From a virus, in IMG/VR virus record IMGVR_UViG_3300027861_000040, positions 1-52,899 of that record: 52,899 nucleotides of DNA; one strand, 5' to 3'. The position numbers and the translations under genes are program-made. Positions 14,407 to 22,406 of the stretch are shown here, in pieces (the stretch's first letter is position 1; every line of letters starts with the position of its first letter). Below the pieces are notes generated by a model, which worked only from the letters and a program-made list of their open reading frames with translations, did no database searches and was not told the origin of the DNA.

Positions 14407-15597
14407 ATGAACAACGCAGTTTCCTTAAATGTTAATGAATTACAAGATTTTTTAACACACATAATTACAAACAATAGACATCTTCAAGAAAAAGGTAAAA
14501 ATATGGTATCTACTGAAGTAGTAGGTGAATCAGGTATTGGTAAAACATCAAGTATAAAACAATTAGCAGATGATCTTAATTTAGATTTTGTTAAAATAAA
14601 TTTAGCACAAATTGATGAAGTTGGTGATTTAGTAGGATTTCCTACAAGACAATTTCAAATGGCTAAAAAAGATGAAAAAAGTGGTAATTGGACTACTAAA
14701 TGGGCAGATGAACAGCTTGTAGAAGATTATAAGAAAAAAGGATATCAATCAACTGGTAAATCACAAATGGGACACTGTGTTCCTAAGTGGATTGCTAATA
14801 AAAAAGATGGTGGTATTTTATTATTAGATGATTGGAACAGAGCTGAAGTAAGATTTATTCAAGCTGTTATGGAATTAATTGACAGACAAGAATATATTTC
14901 TTGGACTTTACCAAAAAATTGGCATATTATATTAACTGCAAATCCAGATAATGGAGATTATTTAGTTAATTCAATTGATTCAGCACAAAAAACTAGATTT
15001 ATATCTGCAAATTTACAATTTGATGCAGAAACATGGGCTAAGTGGGCAGAATCTGCAGAAATAGATGGTAGATGTATCAATTTCTTATTAATGCATCCTG
15101 AGTTAGTTACACAAGAAACTAATGCAAGAGCAATTACTACTTATTTTAATGCAATTAGTTCATTTGAAAAATTTGAAGAAAGTCTTCCTATGATTCAAAT
15201 GATTGGTGAAGGTTCTGTAGGAACAGAATTTTCTACTATGTTTACTACATTTATTAATAATAAACTAGATAAATTAGTTACTCCAGAAACAATGTTGACA
15301 CATGAAAATGATCAACATATTAAAACTTTATTAAAAGAAGCAATTGGAGTTGATCATAATTATAGAGCTGATGTAGCCGCTGTATTATGTACAAGATTAG
15401 CTAATTATGCATTACATTATGCTACTAATAATAGTATTACACAAAATATTATTGATAGATTAATTATGTTATCTACTGAAGATATTTTTGCTAATGATCT
15501 TAAATATTTTGCTATCCGTGAAATATTAAATGGTAATAAACAAAAATTTCAAAAATTAATGATGAATGCAGAAGTTGTAAAAATGGCAACTTCTTAG
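14407..15597 (+). CDS. MoxR-like AAA+ ATPase
   Basis: A 396-residue ATPase. Walker A is GESGIGKTS (residues about 40-48), Walker B is LLLDDWNRA (about 139-147), and the ANPDNGDYLV sensor region follows. This layout is typical of MoxR/CbbQ ATPases that partner with VWA proteins, and the VWA gene lies 27 nt upstream. The A-rich leader aaactaaaaaaa precedes the ATG. It probably drives conformational change in a target complex; in phages this pair is of unknown purpose. A GC-rich hairpin after the stop likely ends the transcript. Confidence 0.9.
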   Translation: MNNAVSLNVNELQDFLTHIITNNRHLQEKGKNMVSTEVVGESGIGKTSSIKQLADDLNLDFVKINLAQIDEVGDLVGFPTRQFQMAKKDEKSGNWTTKWADEQLVEDYKKKGYQSTGKSQMGHCVPKWIANKKDGGILLLDDWNRAEVRFIQAVMELIDRQEYISWTLPKNWHIILTANPDNGDYLVNSIDSAQKTRFISANLQFDAETWAKWAESAEIDGRCINFLLMHPELVTQETNARAITTYFNAISSFEKFEESLPMIQMIGEGSVGTEFSTMFTTFINNKLDKLVTPETMLTHENDQHIKTLLKEAIGVDHNYRADVAAVLCTRLANYALHYATNNSITQNIIDRLIMLSTEDIFANDLKYFAIREILNGNKQKFQKLMMNAEVVKMATS

Positions 15598-15613
15598 TAA
15601 CTTAATTATAATT

Positions 15614-15640
15614 TAGGGGGGATTAAATTCCTCCCTTAAA
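15614..15640 (+). terminator. Probable intrinsic terminator
   Basis: GGGGGGA (15616-15622) pairs with TCCTCCC (15629-15635) through one G-T wobble, followed by TTAAAATAATA. The poor T-run makes it less certain. Confidence 0.5.
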
Positions 15641-15650
15641 ATAATATATT

Positions 15651-15800
15651 ATGAGTCTAAATTGTAAAATAAATAATATTCTAAAAGAATGTATAAAAAG
15701 AAAATATAATATTAATACTGCACAAAGATATCTAAAATTATTTTGTAAGATTACTTTATCAAATGAAGTATTAATAGAACGCCACAAGCTACTGAAGTAA
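15651..15800 (+). CDS. 49-residue small protein
   Basis: A short plus-strand gene after the terminator-like hairpin. It encodes a basic, helical-looking protein with three Cys residues. Its last 50 nt overlap the 3' end of the minus-strand gene at 15751, so the two converge. The normal codon use supports coding, but the evidence is modest. Confidence 0.45.
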   Translation: MSLNCKINNILKECIKRKYNINTAQRYLKLFCKITLSNEVLIERHKLLK

Positions 15801-16161
15801 CTAAGGACGTAAGTTTTAATGTTTTAACTTTAACTTTTTCTTTCTTTAAAGACTTTTCTAAAGTTTTAATATAATAATCATTTGATTTGATTATTTTATT
15901 TTGGTTGTATGAAATAGAATCTAAATTAGTTAATTGATTATTTAAATGTAATACTTGATTATCTAATAATTTAATTTCTTTATTAGATGCAATTAAAATT
16001 AAGTTACATTCTTTTAAATTAATTAATTTTTTAGCAATTTTTTTAGCTTCTTCAGTTGTATAACATATAATTGTATCTCCATATTCATTAATCCCAATTT
16101 GCCCGTATGATACTGTCAATTTGAGAAACATTAGAATTATCAATATACTTAATTGTTTCAT
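15751..16161 (-). CDS. Exported coiled-coil protein, possible spanin component
   Basis: A 136-residue protein with an N-terminal signal sequence (MKQLSILIILMFLKLTVSYG), a long coiled-coil (residues about 50-110) and a C-terminal membrane segment (LTSLVTSVACGVLLILHLIK). A protein anchored in the inner membrane and reaching into the periplasm is what a one-piece spanin looks like, except that no lipobox Cys follows the signal. Its first 74 nt overlap the end of the upstream gene in another frame, the Rz/Rz1 type of arrangement. It is the third gene of a minus-strand lysis-like group. Confidence 0.8.
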   Translation of the reverse strand: MKQLSILIILMFLKLTVSYGQIGINEYGDTIICYTTEEAKKIAKKLINLKECNLILIASNKEIKLLDNQVLHLNNQLTNLDSISYNQNKIIKSNDYYIKTLEKSLKKEKVKVKTLKLTSLVTSVACGVLLILHLIK

Positions 16162-16396
16162 AATAAACTTTTTTAATTGAGTCTTTATAAATAATTACAG
16201 TATCTCTTTGAGATTTAAGATCATTAATAGTTACTGATAATGAATCATTTTTAATTTTAAGTAAATTTATTTCATTAATAAACCTGCTATTATCCGTTGG
16301 TTTAGGAATAATAACAGGTTTAGAGATGATCATATAACCAACTAAAATAATTATTATTAAAAATAATATTAATATTATCTTAGTAGTTATTTTCAT
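16088..16396 (-). CDS. Membrane-anchored coiled-coil protein, i-spanin-like
   Basis: A 102-residue protein with one N-terminal membrane segment (residues about 5-26), a Pro-containing linker and a periplasmic coiled-coil (residues about 40-90). This is the layout of an Rz-type inner-membrane spanin, which disrupts the outer membrane during lysis. It abuts the holin-like gene upstream with no gap and overlaps the exported coiled-coil gene downstream by 74 nt. Spanins diverge quickly, so topology and position are the evidence. Confidence 0.8.
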   Translation of the reverse strand: MKITTKIILILFLIIIILVGYMIISKPVIIPKPTDNSRFINEINLLKIKNDSLSVTINDLKSQRDTVIIYKDSIKKVYYETIKYIDNSNVSQIDSIIRANWD

Positions 16397-16591
16397 TTAC
16401 TTTTTTTTGAGTCCGTCTGCAAGATGTTCAACACCATTGCCAATTGCATATGTACCAAAAACCCATACAACAAAATTAGACCATTGAGGAAAATCACATT
16501 TACTTGTGAAAAGAAATATGCTTACAATTAGCATTAATACTAATGCAAAAAACATTTTTCTACCTCCTAAAAATTTAAAAAAATTTTCCAT
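16397..16591 (-). CDS. Holin-like small membrane protein
   Basis: A 64-residue protein with two membrane segments (about residues 12-29 and 38-55), a GGRK motif before the first and a Lys-rich C-terminus, as in small holin-like proteins of many phages. It would form holes in the inner membrane and time lysis. It is the first gene of the minus-strand group with the two spanin-like genes and diverges from the DnaA-like gene across a 47-bp AT-rich gap that must hold promoters in both directions. Confidence 0.8.
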   Translation of the reverse strand: MENFFKFLGGRKMFFALVLMLIVSIFLFTSKCDFPQWSNFVVWVFGTYAIGNGVEHLADGLKKK

Positions 16592-16638
16592 AATTTTATT
16601 ATTTATAATTTATAATTAATAATCTAATATACAATATT

Positions 16639-17082
16639 ATGATAATAACACCAAAAAATAAAAAAGATGCTGAAGGTTATATAAAAAGATTTAAAAAAAG
16701 ATTTAAAAAGAAATTTTCAGCAAAAATAGAAATTAAATATACTTTTACTGAAAGTATTAATTCAATTGAATTACCATTAATTGAACTTGATCAATTACAA
16801 GAAATAGTTGATGAATATTTAAAAGCAAATACAGGGCATAATACTATACTTTGTGAATCTAGATTAGGTGAAATTGCTTTATATAGACATATTTTTTGTA
16901 AAATTGCTCGTGAAATGGATTACCAGTGGACAACTGTTGGTATATTTTTGAATAGAACACATGCAAGTATTATTAACGGACATAAAAAAATAACTAATTG
17001 TTTAATGATTAAAGATAAACAAATAACAAAAATGTATTTGGAAATTATTTCACATATAAAACTTCTAGAAAATTATGAATGA
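16639..17082 (+). CDS. Stand-alone DnaA domain IV-like DNA-binding protein
   Basis: A 147-residue protein whose C-terminal half (residues about 75-120) matches the DNA-binding domain IV of DnaA: SRLGEIALYRHIFCKIAREM, then QWTTVGIFLNRTHASIINGH in place of the usual FGGRDHTTVLHA, and KKI. There is no AAA+ ATPase domain. It probably recognises DnaA-box-like sites and may direct host or phage replication proteins to the origin or act as a repressor. It opens the replication block and overlaps the next gene by 8 nt. Confidence 0.85.
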   Translation: MIITPKNKKDAEGYIKRFKKRFKKKFSAKIEIKYTFTESINSIELPLIELDQLQEIVDEYLKANTGHNTILCESRLGEIALYRHIFCKIAREMDYQWTTVGIFLNRTHASIINGHKKITNCLMIKDKQITKMYLEIISHIKLLENYE

Positions 17083-17659
17083 ATTATTTAAAATAATTGT
17101 AAGAAACAAGTTAACACCAAACGGTTTATATATATTAAACAGTATGATAGAAAATGTTAGTTCTGTAAATTTATGCTTAGAAGAAGAATTATTAAAACTT
17201 AAAAAAGATAAATGGATAACTAATGATAATAAAATTACTGATAAAGCTAAAAGACTAATTAATGAAGTTAATGCTTTATTTAAAAAAGTAAAAAAGAAAA
17301 CTAATGATAAAATAATGGGAAATAACTATAATGAAAAAATTGATGAGTATAATCAATTATTTCCTAAGATGAAATTACCAACAGGTAAAGCAGCAAGATC
17401 ATCAAAAAGTAATTTAGAAAACGCTTTTAGATGGTTTTTTCAAAATCATGATTATGATTGGGAAACTGTTTTAAAAGCGACAAATGCTTATTTAACTGAA
17501 AGAAAATTAAATGAATGGAAATTTACAAGAAATTCACAATATTTTATCAGAAAACAAGTAATTGATAAAACCTGGGAATCATCATTAGCAAATTGGTGCT
17601 TGATTATTGAAGACGGATTAGATGAAACTGTAAATCCTTTTCAAGAAAAAGTATTTTAA
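17075..17659 (+). CDS. Conserved-looking phage protein near the helicase
   Basis: A 194-residue protein. The C-terminal half has a patterned helix-rich region: ENAFRWFFQNHDYDWETVL, then NSQYFIRKQVIDKTWESSLA. The N-terminal part could be a winged helix. Its place between the DnaA-like protein and the replicative helicase suggests a helicase loader or replication-initiation factor, but that is inferred from position only. Confidence 0.85.
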   Translation: MNELFKIIVRNKLTPNGLYILNSMIENVSSVNLCLEEELLKLKKDKWITNDNKITDKAKRLINEVNALFKKVKKKTNDKIMGNNYNEKIDEYNQLFPKMKLPTGKAARSSKSNLENAFRWFFQNHDYDWETVLKATNAYLTERKLNEWKFTRNSQYFIRKQVIDKTWESSLANWCLIIEDGLDETVNPFQEKVF

Positions 17660-17706
17660 TTTTTTATACTTATTGATATTAATATTTAACAAATTAAAAT
17701 ATATCA

Positions 17707-17865
17707 ATGAGTAGATTAACTAAATTATTTTTATTTCATGTAATATCATTTATTATATTGATGTTAGTTTTAAAATTAAATTGTATTGACTATATTTTTA
17801 TTCAATTTATTTTGATTTTGAATTATAAATTTTTAAATTTATCTTCCTCAAGAAGACACAATTAA
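17707..17865 (+). CDS. 52-residue membrane protein
   Basis: A short gene in the gap before the helicase, encoding two hydrophobic stretches (residues about 7-23 and 27-46) and a basic end (SSSRRHN). The start has no obvious leader, and the AT-rich DNA makes chance hydrophobic frames common, so confidence is moderate. Confidence 0.5.
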   Translation: MSRLTKLFLFHVISFIILMLVLKLNCIDYIFIQFILILNYKFLNLSSSRRHN

Positions 17866-17901
17866 AAACTTACTTAAAACTAACTAAACTTAATATATTA
17901 T

Positions 17902-18894
17902 ATGATTGGACAATGGAAATCTCAAAAAGAAGCATATCAAGAATCTTTAGTATATTTAAAAGGAAGAAAAAATGGTTTAATAACCAGCATTAAAACACCC
18001 TGGGTAAAATTTAATGATGCATCTACAAATGGTATTGAATGGAATTCAATGACTGTTATTGGAGGTAGACCTGGTGCAGGTAAAACATTAATTAAAGACC
18101 AACTTGTAAGAAACGCCTTTCCTTTAAATCCCGCTGAAAATTTTAGAGTTTTAGAATTTCAACTAGAAATGGTTGGTAAAAATTCTGCTATACGTGCATA
18201 CGCAAGTGAACTCGGAACAAGTTATAAATATTTATGTAGTGCAGATGGTATTTTATCTGACAATGATTTAGCAAGATGTTTTGATTATGCTAAAAAAGCT
18301 ATCAAATATCCAATTGATATTGTTGAAGAAGCACCTACTGTGTTAGAATTTAAAACAATTATAACTAATTATTTAAACCAACATGTAAAAGTATTTAAAT
18401 GTTCAAAAACTGGAGATGATATAAAAGAATATACTAAAACTATAATAACTTTAGATCATTCTATATTAATACGTAATAAACCTAAACAAAGTAAGCAAGA
18501 CATGCTTTATGAGTTAGGTGAAGTATTAACATCACTCAAAAGAAAATATCCAATTGCTTTTATAATATTATCACAACTTAATAGAGGAATTGATTCTCCT
18601 GAAAGAAATGAAGATGGTAAATATGGTAATTATATACTAGCTTCTGATATTTTTGGATCAGATGCTTTGTTACAACATGCAGATATGGTTGTAGGTTTAA
18701 ATAGACCTGGTTCACAAAAAATTAGATTTTATGGACCTGAAAGATATATAATTGAAAATGATAAATTGTTAGCTATGCATTTTATAAAATGTAGAAATGG
18801 TGAAACAGGAATAGCATTTTTTAAAGCTGTATTTGAAAATATGAAAGTTTTAGAAACTGAAACACCACCAAAAATGAATCTAAATATAAGATAA
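17902..18894 (+). CDS. DnaB-like replicative helicase
   Basis: A 330-residue RecA-fold ATPase. Walker A is GGRPGAGKT (residues about 55-63), Walker B lies in ITLDHSILI (about 190), and IILSQLNRG follows, all in the order of the DnaB C-terminal domain. The N-terminal primase-interaction domain of DnaB is absent, as in other phage helicases of this size. It should unwind DNA 5' to 3' at the fork with the primase encoded at 20832. It ends in a TAATG overlap with the next gene. Confidence 0.9.
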   Translation: MIGQWKSQKEAYQESLVYLKGRKNGLITSIKTPWVKFNDASTNGIEWNSMTVIGGRPGAGKTLIKDQLVRNAFPLNPAENFRVLEFQLEMVGKNSAIRAYASELGTSYKYLCSADGILSDNDLARCFDYAKKAIKYPIDIVEEAPTVLEFKTIITNYLNQHVKVFKCSKTGDDIKEYTKTIITLDHSILIRNKPKQSKQDMLYELGEVLTSLKRKYPIAFIILSQLNRGIDSPERNEDGKYGNYILASDIFGSDALLQHADMVVGLNRPGSQKIRFYGPERYIIENDKLLAMHFIKCRNGETGIAFFKAVFENMKVLETETPPKMNLNIR

Positions 18895-19409
18895 TGAATA
18901 CAAAAACTAAATTAACTCCTCTTGCAAGAAAAGAAAAAGTGCAAGAGTTAAAAAAATTTCATGAACAAACTTTTAAAGAATTGAATGTTAGTGATCCAGT
19001 TTATATACCTAAAATGGCTCATTTTGCATCAGGACTTCAAGGTTTGCATATGGGATTTTTTGAAAGTGAAATAAATCACGGACAAGATGTATATACAGAA
19101 AAAGTAAGTAAAATAATGGAGTCAGAAGATCCTAAAAGAGTTTTATATAGATATAAATATAATCCTCATTTTCAAGAAGAATATTCTACATCTGCTCCTG
19201 TAAGTACAGGTAATGTACGTTACTTAGTTCCAGTAGAGGAACTTGAAATTGTTGATACTTCAGAAATTGAAGATGAAGAATTTAACTTAATGAATCCTGA
19301 TGAAGATTTACCACTTGATCAGTTAACAATAAGAGATGTTGCTGCATTATTGTTAAAGAAACCCGTCAGCAAAAAAGTATGGTTAAACCAAATAATAAAC
19401 AAAAAATAA
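18894..19409 (+). CDS. Conserved-looking protein between helicase and NTPase
   Basis: A 171-residue protein with a basic N-terminus and an acidic region (residues about 118-140), ending in LPLDQLTIRDVAALLLKKPV, which looks like a short helical interaction motif. It is linked by TAATG overlaps to the helicase before it and the Sak4-like NTPase after it, so a role in the replication or recombination complex is likely. No domain recognised. Confidence 0.85.
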   Translation: MNTKTKLTPLARKEKVQELKKFHEQTFKELNVSDPVYIPKMAHFASGLQGLHMGFFESEINHGQDVYTEKVSKIMESEDPKRVLYRYKYNPHFQEEYSTSAPVSTGNVRYLVPVEELEIVDTSEIEDEEFNLMNPDEDLPLDQLTIRDVAALLLKKPVSKKVWLNQIINKK

Positions 19410-20092
19410 TGGCACAAAGTATTTTAATAATAGGAGAGTCAGGATCAGGTAAATCTACAGGAGGTAGAACTTTAAAACCTGAAGAAACTTTTTGGATTAA
19501 TGTTGCTAATAAACCTTTACCATTTAAAGGTTGGAAAAGCAAATATCCAAAAATTAGCAAAGAAGTAAAAGATGGTAGATTATCAACAGTAAATAGTCCA
19601 AATGGTATCATAAAAGCTATGGAATATGTAAATACTGAAAGACCAGAAATCAAAAATTTAATTATAGATGATTGGCAATATATGTCAGCATTTGAGTTTT
19701 TTGATAGAGCTGATGAAAAAGGTTATGATAAATTTACAGATATTGGCAAATGGTTAGCTGCAACTGCAAAAAAACCTATGTCATTAAGAGATGACTTATT
19801 TATATATTTTTTAACTCATTCAGAAGAAAATACTGATGCTTTAGGTAAAAGAAAACAAAAAGCAAAAACTATTGGAAGAATGGTTGATGAAAAACTAACT
19901 TTAGAAGGTTTATTTTCTATTGTACTATATGCAAAAGTTAAAAGAAATGATGATGGAGTATTAACATATGTATTTGAAACTAAAAATAATGGTATGAATA
20001 CTTGTAAAACTCCTATGGGAATGTTTGAAAAAGAAGATATCCCAAATGATCTTGATTATGTTAAAAATAAAATTGTTGAATTCGAAAAATAA
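19409..20092 (+). CDS. Sak4-like RecA-fold NTPase
   Basis: A 227-residue P-loop protein. Walker A GESGSGKST lies directly after the start (residues about 8-16) and Walker B is in NLIIDDWQYM (about 87). This compact form fits the AAA_24/Sak4 group of phage recombinases, which pair single strands with help from a phage SSB; the next gene encodes a likely SSB. I use the ATG at 19409 (TAATG overlap) rather than the in-frame ATG at 19379, because it puts the P-loop at the usual distance from the N-terminus. Confidence 0.88.
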   Translation: MAQSILIIGESGSGKSTGGRTLKPEETFWINVANKPLPFKGWKSKYPKISKEVKDGRLSTVNSPNGIIKAMEYVNTERPEIKNLIIDDWQYMSAFEFFDRADEKGYDKFTDIGKWLAATAKKPMSLRDDLFIYFLTHSEENTDALGKRKQKAKTIGRMVDEKLTLEGLFSIVLYAKVKRNDDGVLTYVFETKNNGMNTCKTPMGMFEKEDIPNDLDYVKNKIVEFEK

Positions 20093-20099
20093 TAAAAAA

Positions 20100-20774
20100 A
20101 TGATTAGTACTAAAAAAACAAATGATAACGGAACAGAAAGTTCTTTTGTAAATAAATCTTTACAGCCAGGTAATACTGTAATAAAAGTTGATAAAATATA
20201 TTTAGAAGATTTTCCATTTGGAGAAAATGCATATAATTTAATATTAGAATGTCAAGGACAAGATCTAGAAAATTTTGATGGATTTTTTATTGATAAAGAT
20301 GATGAGTCAAAAGGTAAATATAAATGTCAAGTAGGAAGAATTAAATCAAGTCAATGGGCTTATGCAGATAAGCAGTTAAATGATGATGTATTTATTTCAA
20401 GAGATGAAGAAATAGTAAAATTTCTAAGAACATTATGTTATGCTACTGATTCAATTGATTGGTTAGATGGTGTAGATGGTAAATATGAAACTATTGAAAC
20501 ATTAGTTGAAGCATTAAATACAGATTGTCCATTTAAAGATAAATGGTTAAGTGTATGCATAGGAGGTAGAGAATATCAAAATAAAGCTGGTTATACTGCA
20601 TATGATTTATTCTTACCTAAATTCTCTAAAGAAGGAATACCATTTGCAGCATTTGATTCAGAAAATTCAAATTCACAAATATTTACTTTTAACAATGATA
20701 CACATGTTAAAAGAAAAGTTGTAAAAAATGTTGATTCATTTGAGCCAGCAAGTAAAGAGGATTTTGAATTATAA
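20100..20774 (+). CDS. Single-stranded DNA-binding-like protein
   Basis: A 224-residue protein with a beta-rich core and several aromatic and charged strands (NTVIKVDKIYLEDFPFGENA), consistent with an OB-type fold, and an acidic C-terminus (FEPASKEDFEL) like the tail SSBs use to bind partners. It directly follows the Sak4-like NTPase. Function is inferred from this pairing and general character. The start at 20100 follows an A-rich leader; a frame open upstream to 20025 lies inside the NTPase gene. Confidence 0.85.
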   Translation: MISTKKTNDNGTESSFVNKSLQPGNTVIKVDKIYLEDFPFGENAYNLILECQGQDLENFDGFFIDKDDESKGKYKCQVGRIKSSQWAYADKQLNDDVFISRDEEIVKFLRTLCYATDSIDWLDGVDGKYETIETLVEALNTDCPFKDKWLSVCIGGREYQNKAGYTAYDLFLPKFSKEGIPFAAFDSENSNSQIFTFNNDTHVKRKVVKNVDSFEPASKEDFEL

Positions 20775-20794
20775 AAAATTTTTTTTGTTTACAC

Positions 20795-20818
20795 GGGGAG
20801 TTTTTATAGCTCCCCTTT
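20795..20818 (+). terminator. Intrinsic terminator
   Basis: GGGGAG (20795-20800) pairs with CTCCCC (20810-20815) and is followed by TTT, after the SSB-like gene. Confidence 0.75.
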
Positions 20819-20831
20819 AATATTTTAAATT

Positions 20832-21779
20832 ATGATAAGTACTATAAATAAAATTGATAAAATTCCTACTACATGGATATTTGAAAACTATTGTAATTTA
20901 GAAGAAAAATTACATGGACAAGATGTAAAAATTTTGTCTATGTTTAATTCTAATGATACAATTCCTTCTATGTTTATATATATGTTTAATACAAAATATT
21001 TTTTTAAAGATTATTCATCTGGTAAAACAGGAGATGGAATAAAATTAGTATCATATCTATTTAATATAAGCAGAAAAAATGCTGAAAAAAAAATAATTAA
21101 TGATTACTCAGAAAAAAATGAATATATCGCAAGTGATAATTTAAAAAAAGTTGAAAAATATAAAGTAACTTCATTTATAAAAAGACCTTGGAATGAATTA
21201 GATGCAAAATATTGGATACAATTTAATATTGGATCTACATTATTAAAAAAATATAATGTTTTTGCTTTATCTGAATATACTATGTCTAAAAAATTAAATA
21301 ATGAACTATCAGAAATAAATATAAAAAATAATCACATATATGGTTATTTTAAAAATAATGGAACATTGTATAAAATTTATCAACCTAATATTAAAAAGAA
21401 AAAATTTATTAAAGTAAAAAACTATATACAAGGAACTGATCAATTATTATATAATAAACCTAATTTAATCATTGCATCTTCATTAAAAGATATTATGTGT
21501 TTAGATTCTTTGAATCTTAATGCAGAATTTGTATCACCAGATAGTGAGAATACTTTAATTTCTAAAAAAATTATATCTTCTTATTTGTTAAAGTATAATA
21601 ATATATATACATTATTAGACAATGATAGTGCAGGACACATTGGAATGAATAAATACTGGAATGAATACGGAATAAATGGTATTTATCTAAATTTATCTAA
21701 AGATGTTTCTGATTCTGTAAAAGATTTTAATAAAACCACAGTTAAAAATTATATTAATCCTTTAATACCTATAATATGA
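20832..21779 (+). CDS. DnaG-like primase with Toprim domain
   Basis: A 315-residue protein. The N-terminal part resembles the CHC2 primase region without its zinc Cys residues (IPSMFIYMFNTKYFFKDYSS, then KTGDGIKLVSYLF). The C-terminal Toprim domain shows ASSLKDIMCL in place of the EGxxD motif and the acidic LLDNDSAGH motif (about residue 262). It should make RNA primers for lagging-strand synthesis. The loss of the zinc site is common in phage primases. It ends in an ATGA overlap with the next small gene. Confidence 0.85.
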   Translation: MISTINKIDKIPTTWIFENYCNLEEKLHGQDVKILSMFNSNDTIPSMFIYMFNTKYFFKDYSSGKTGDGIKLVSYLFNISRKNAEKKIINDYSEKNEYIASDNLKKVEKYKVTSFIKRPWNELDAKYWIQFNIGSTLLKKYNVFALSEYTMSKKLNNELSEINIKNNHIYGYFKNNGTLYKIYQPNIKKKKFIKVKNYIQGTDQLLYNKPNLIIASSLKDIMCLDSLNLNAEFVSPDSENTLISKKIISSYLLKYNNIYTLLDNDSAGHIGMNKYWNEYGINGIYLNLSKDVSDSVKDFNKTTVKNYINPLIPII

Positions 21780-21949
21780 GTGCAGAAGATTTAAAAAATG
21801 TTTATACTGAAAAAATTGAAAATGAAAAAAGCCCTTTTATGAAAAATATATTAGAAGCTGAATTAAAACATAAACTTGAATTATTAGAATTAGGTATTGA
21901 AAATATAACTCCTCCTGATCCTGATGATTGTATTGCATGTAGTGGATGA
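21776..21949 (+). CDS. 57-residue protein with C-terminal CxxC
   Basis: A small acidic, helical protein with a C-terminal DPDDCIACSG sequence. ATGA overlaps join it to both the primase and the RuvC-like gene, which makes it very likely real. A lone CxxC could complete a zinc site with a partner or act in redox. Function unknown. Confidence 0.7.
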   Translation: MSAEDLKNVYTEKIENEKSPFMKNILEAELKHKLELLELGIENITPPDPDDCIACSG

Positions 21950-22389
21950 AAATACTAAGCTTAGATATTGCCAGTACAACTGGATGGTGTTTGGATAAAC
22001 ACTTATATGGAACCTGGAATTTTAAAACTAGGAAAGATGAATCAATGGGTATGAAACTCATTAGATTTTTAGCAAAATTAAAAGAAGTATATGAACTTGA
22101 AAAGTTTGATATAGTAGTGTATGAACGCCCTGCAGGAAGACATGCACATGCTATTATACACCAAGCTAAATTAATAGCTATATTAGAACAATTTTGTGAA
22201 GAAAATAATGTAGAATATAAATCTTATTCTGCATCTGAAATTAAAAAATTTGCTACTGGAAAAGGTAATGCAAATAAACAGCAGATGATAGAAGCTGCAA
22301 AACAAAAATATCATTATTTAGGAAATGATGATAATGAAGCTGACGCAATTCATATGCGTTATTTAGCTAAAGAAGAACTAGGAATATAA
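21946..22389 (+). CDS. RuvC-like Holliday junction resolvase
   Basis: A 147-residue RNase H-fold nuclease. The motifs are in order: LSLDIASTTGW with the first acid Asp7, VVYERPAGRHAH with the Glu, and DDNEADAIHM with the last acids. The length and pattern match phage RuvC-type resolvases, which cut four-way junctions before packaging. It sits between the primase and a pair of related unknown genes. Confidence 0.9.
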   Translation: MKILSLDIASTTGWCLDKHLYGTWNFKTRKDESMGMKLIRFLAKLKEVYELEKFDIVVYERPAGRHAHAIIHQAKLIAILEQFCEENNVEYKSYSASEIKKFATGKGNANKQQMIEAAKQKYHYLGNDDNEADAIHMRYLAKEELGI

Positions 22390-22406
22390 CTTAAAATTTA
22401 AAAAAA

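Noticed and set aside
19366-19653. A 95-residue hydrophobic minus-strand frame
   Set aside because: It mirrors the Walker A region of the Sak4-like NTPase gene and has no independent start signals.
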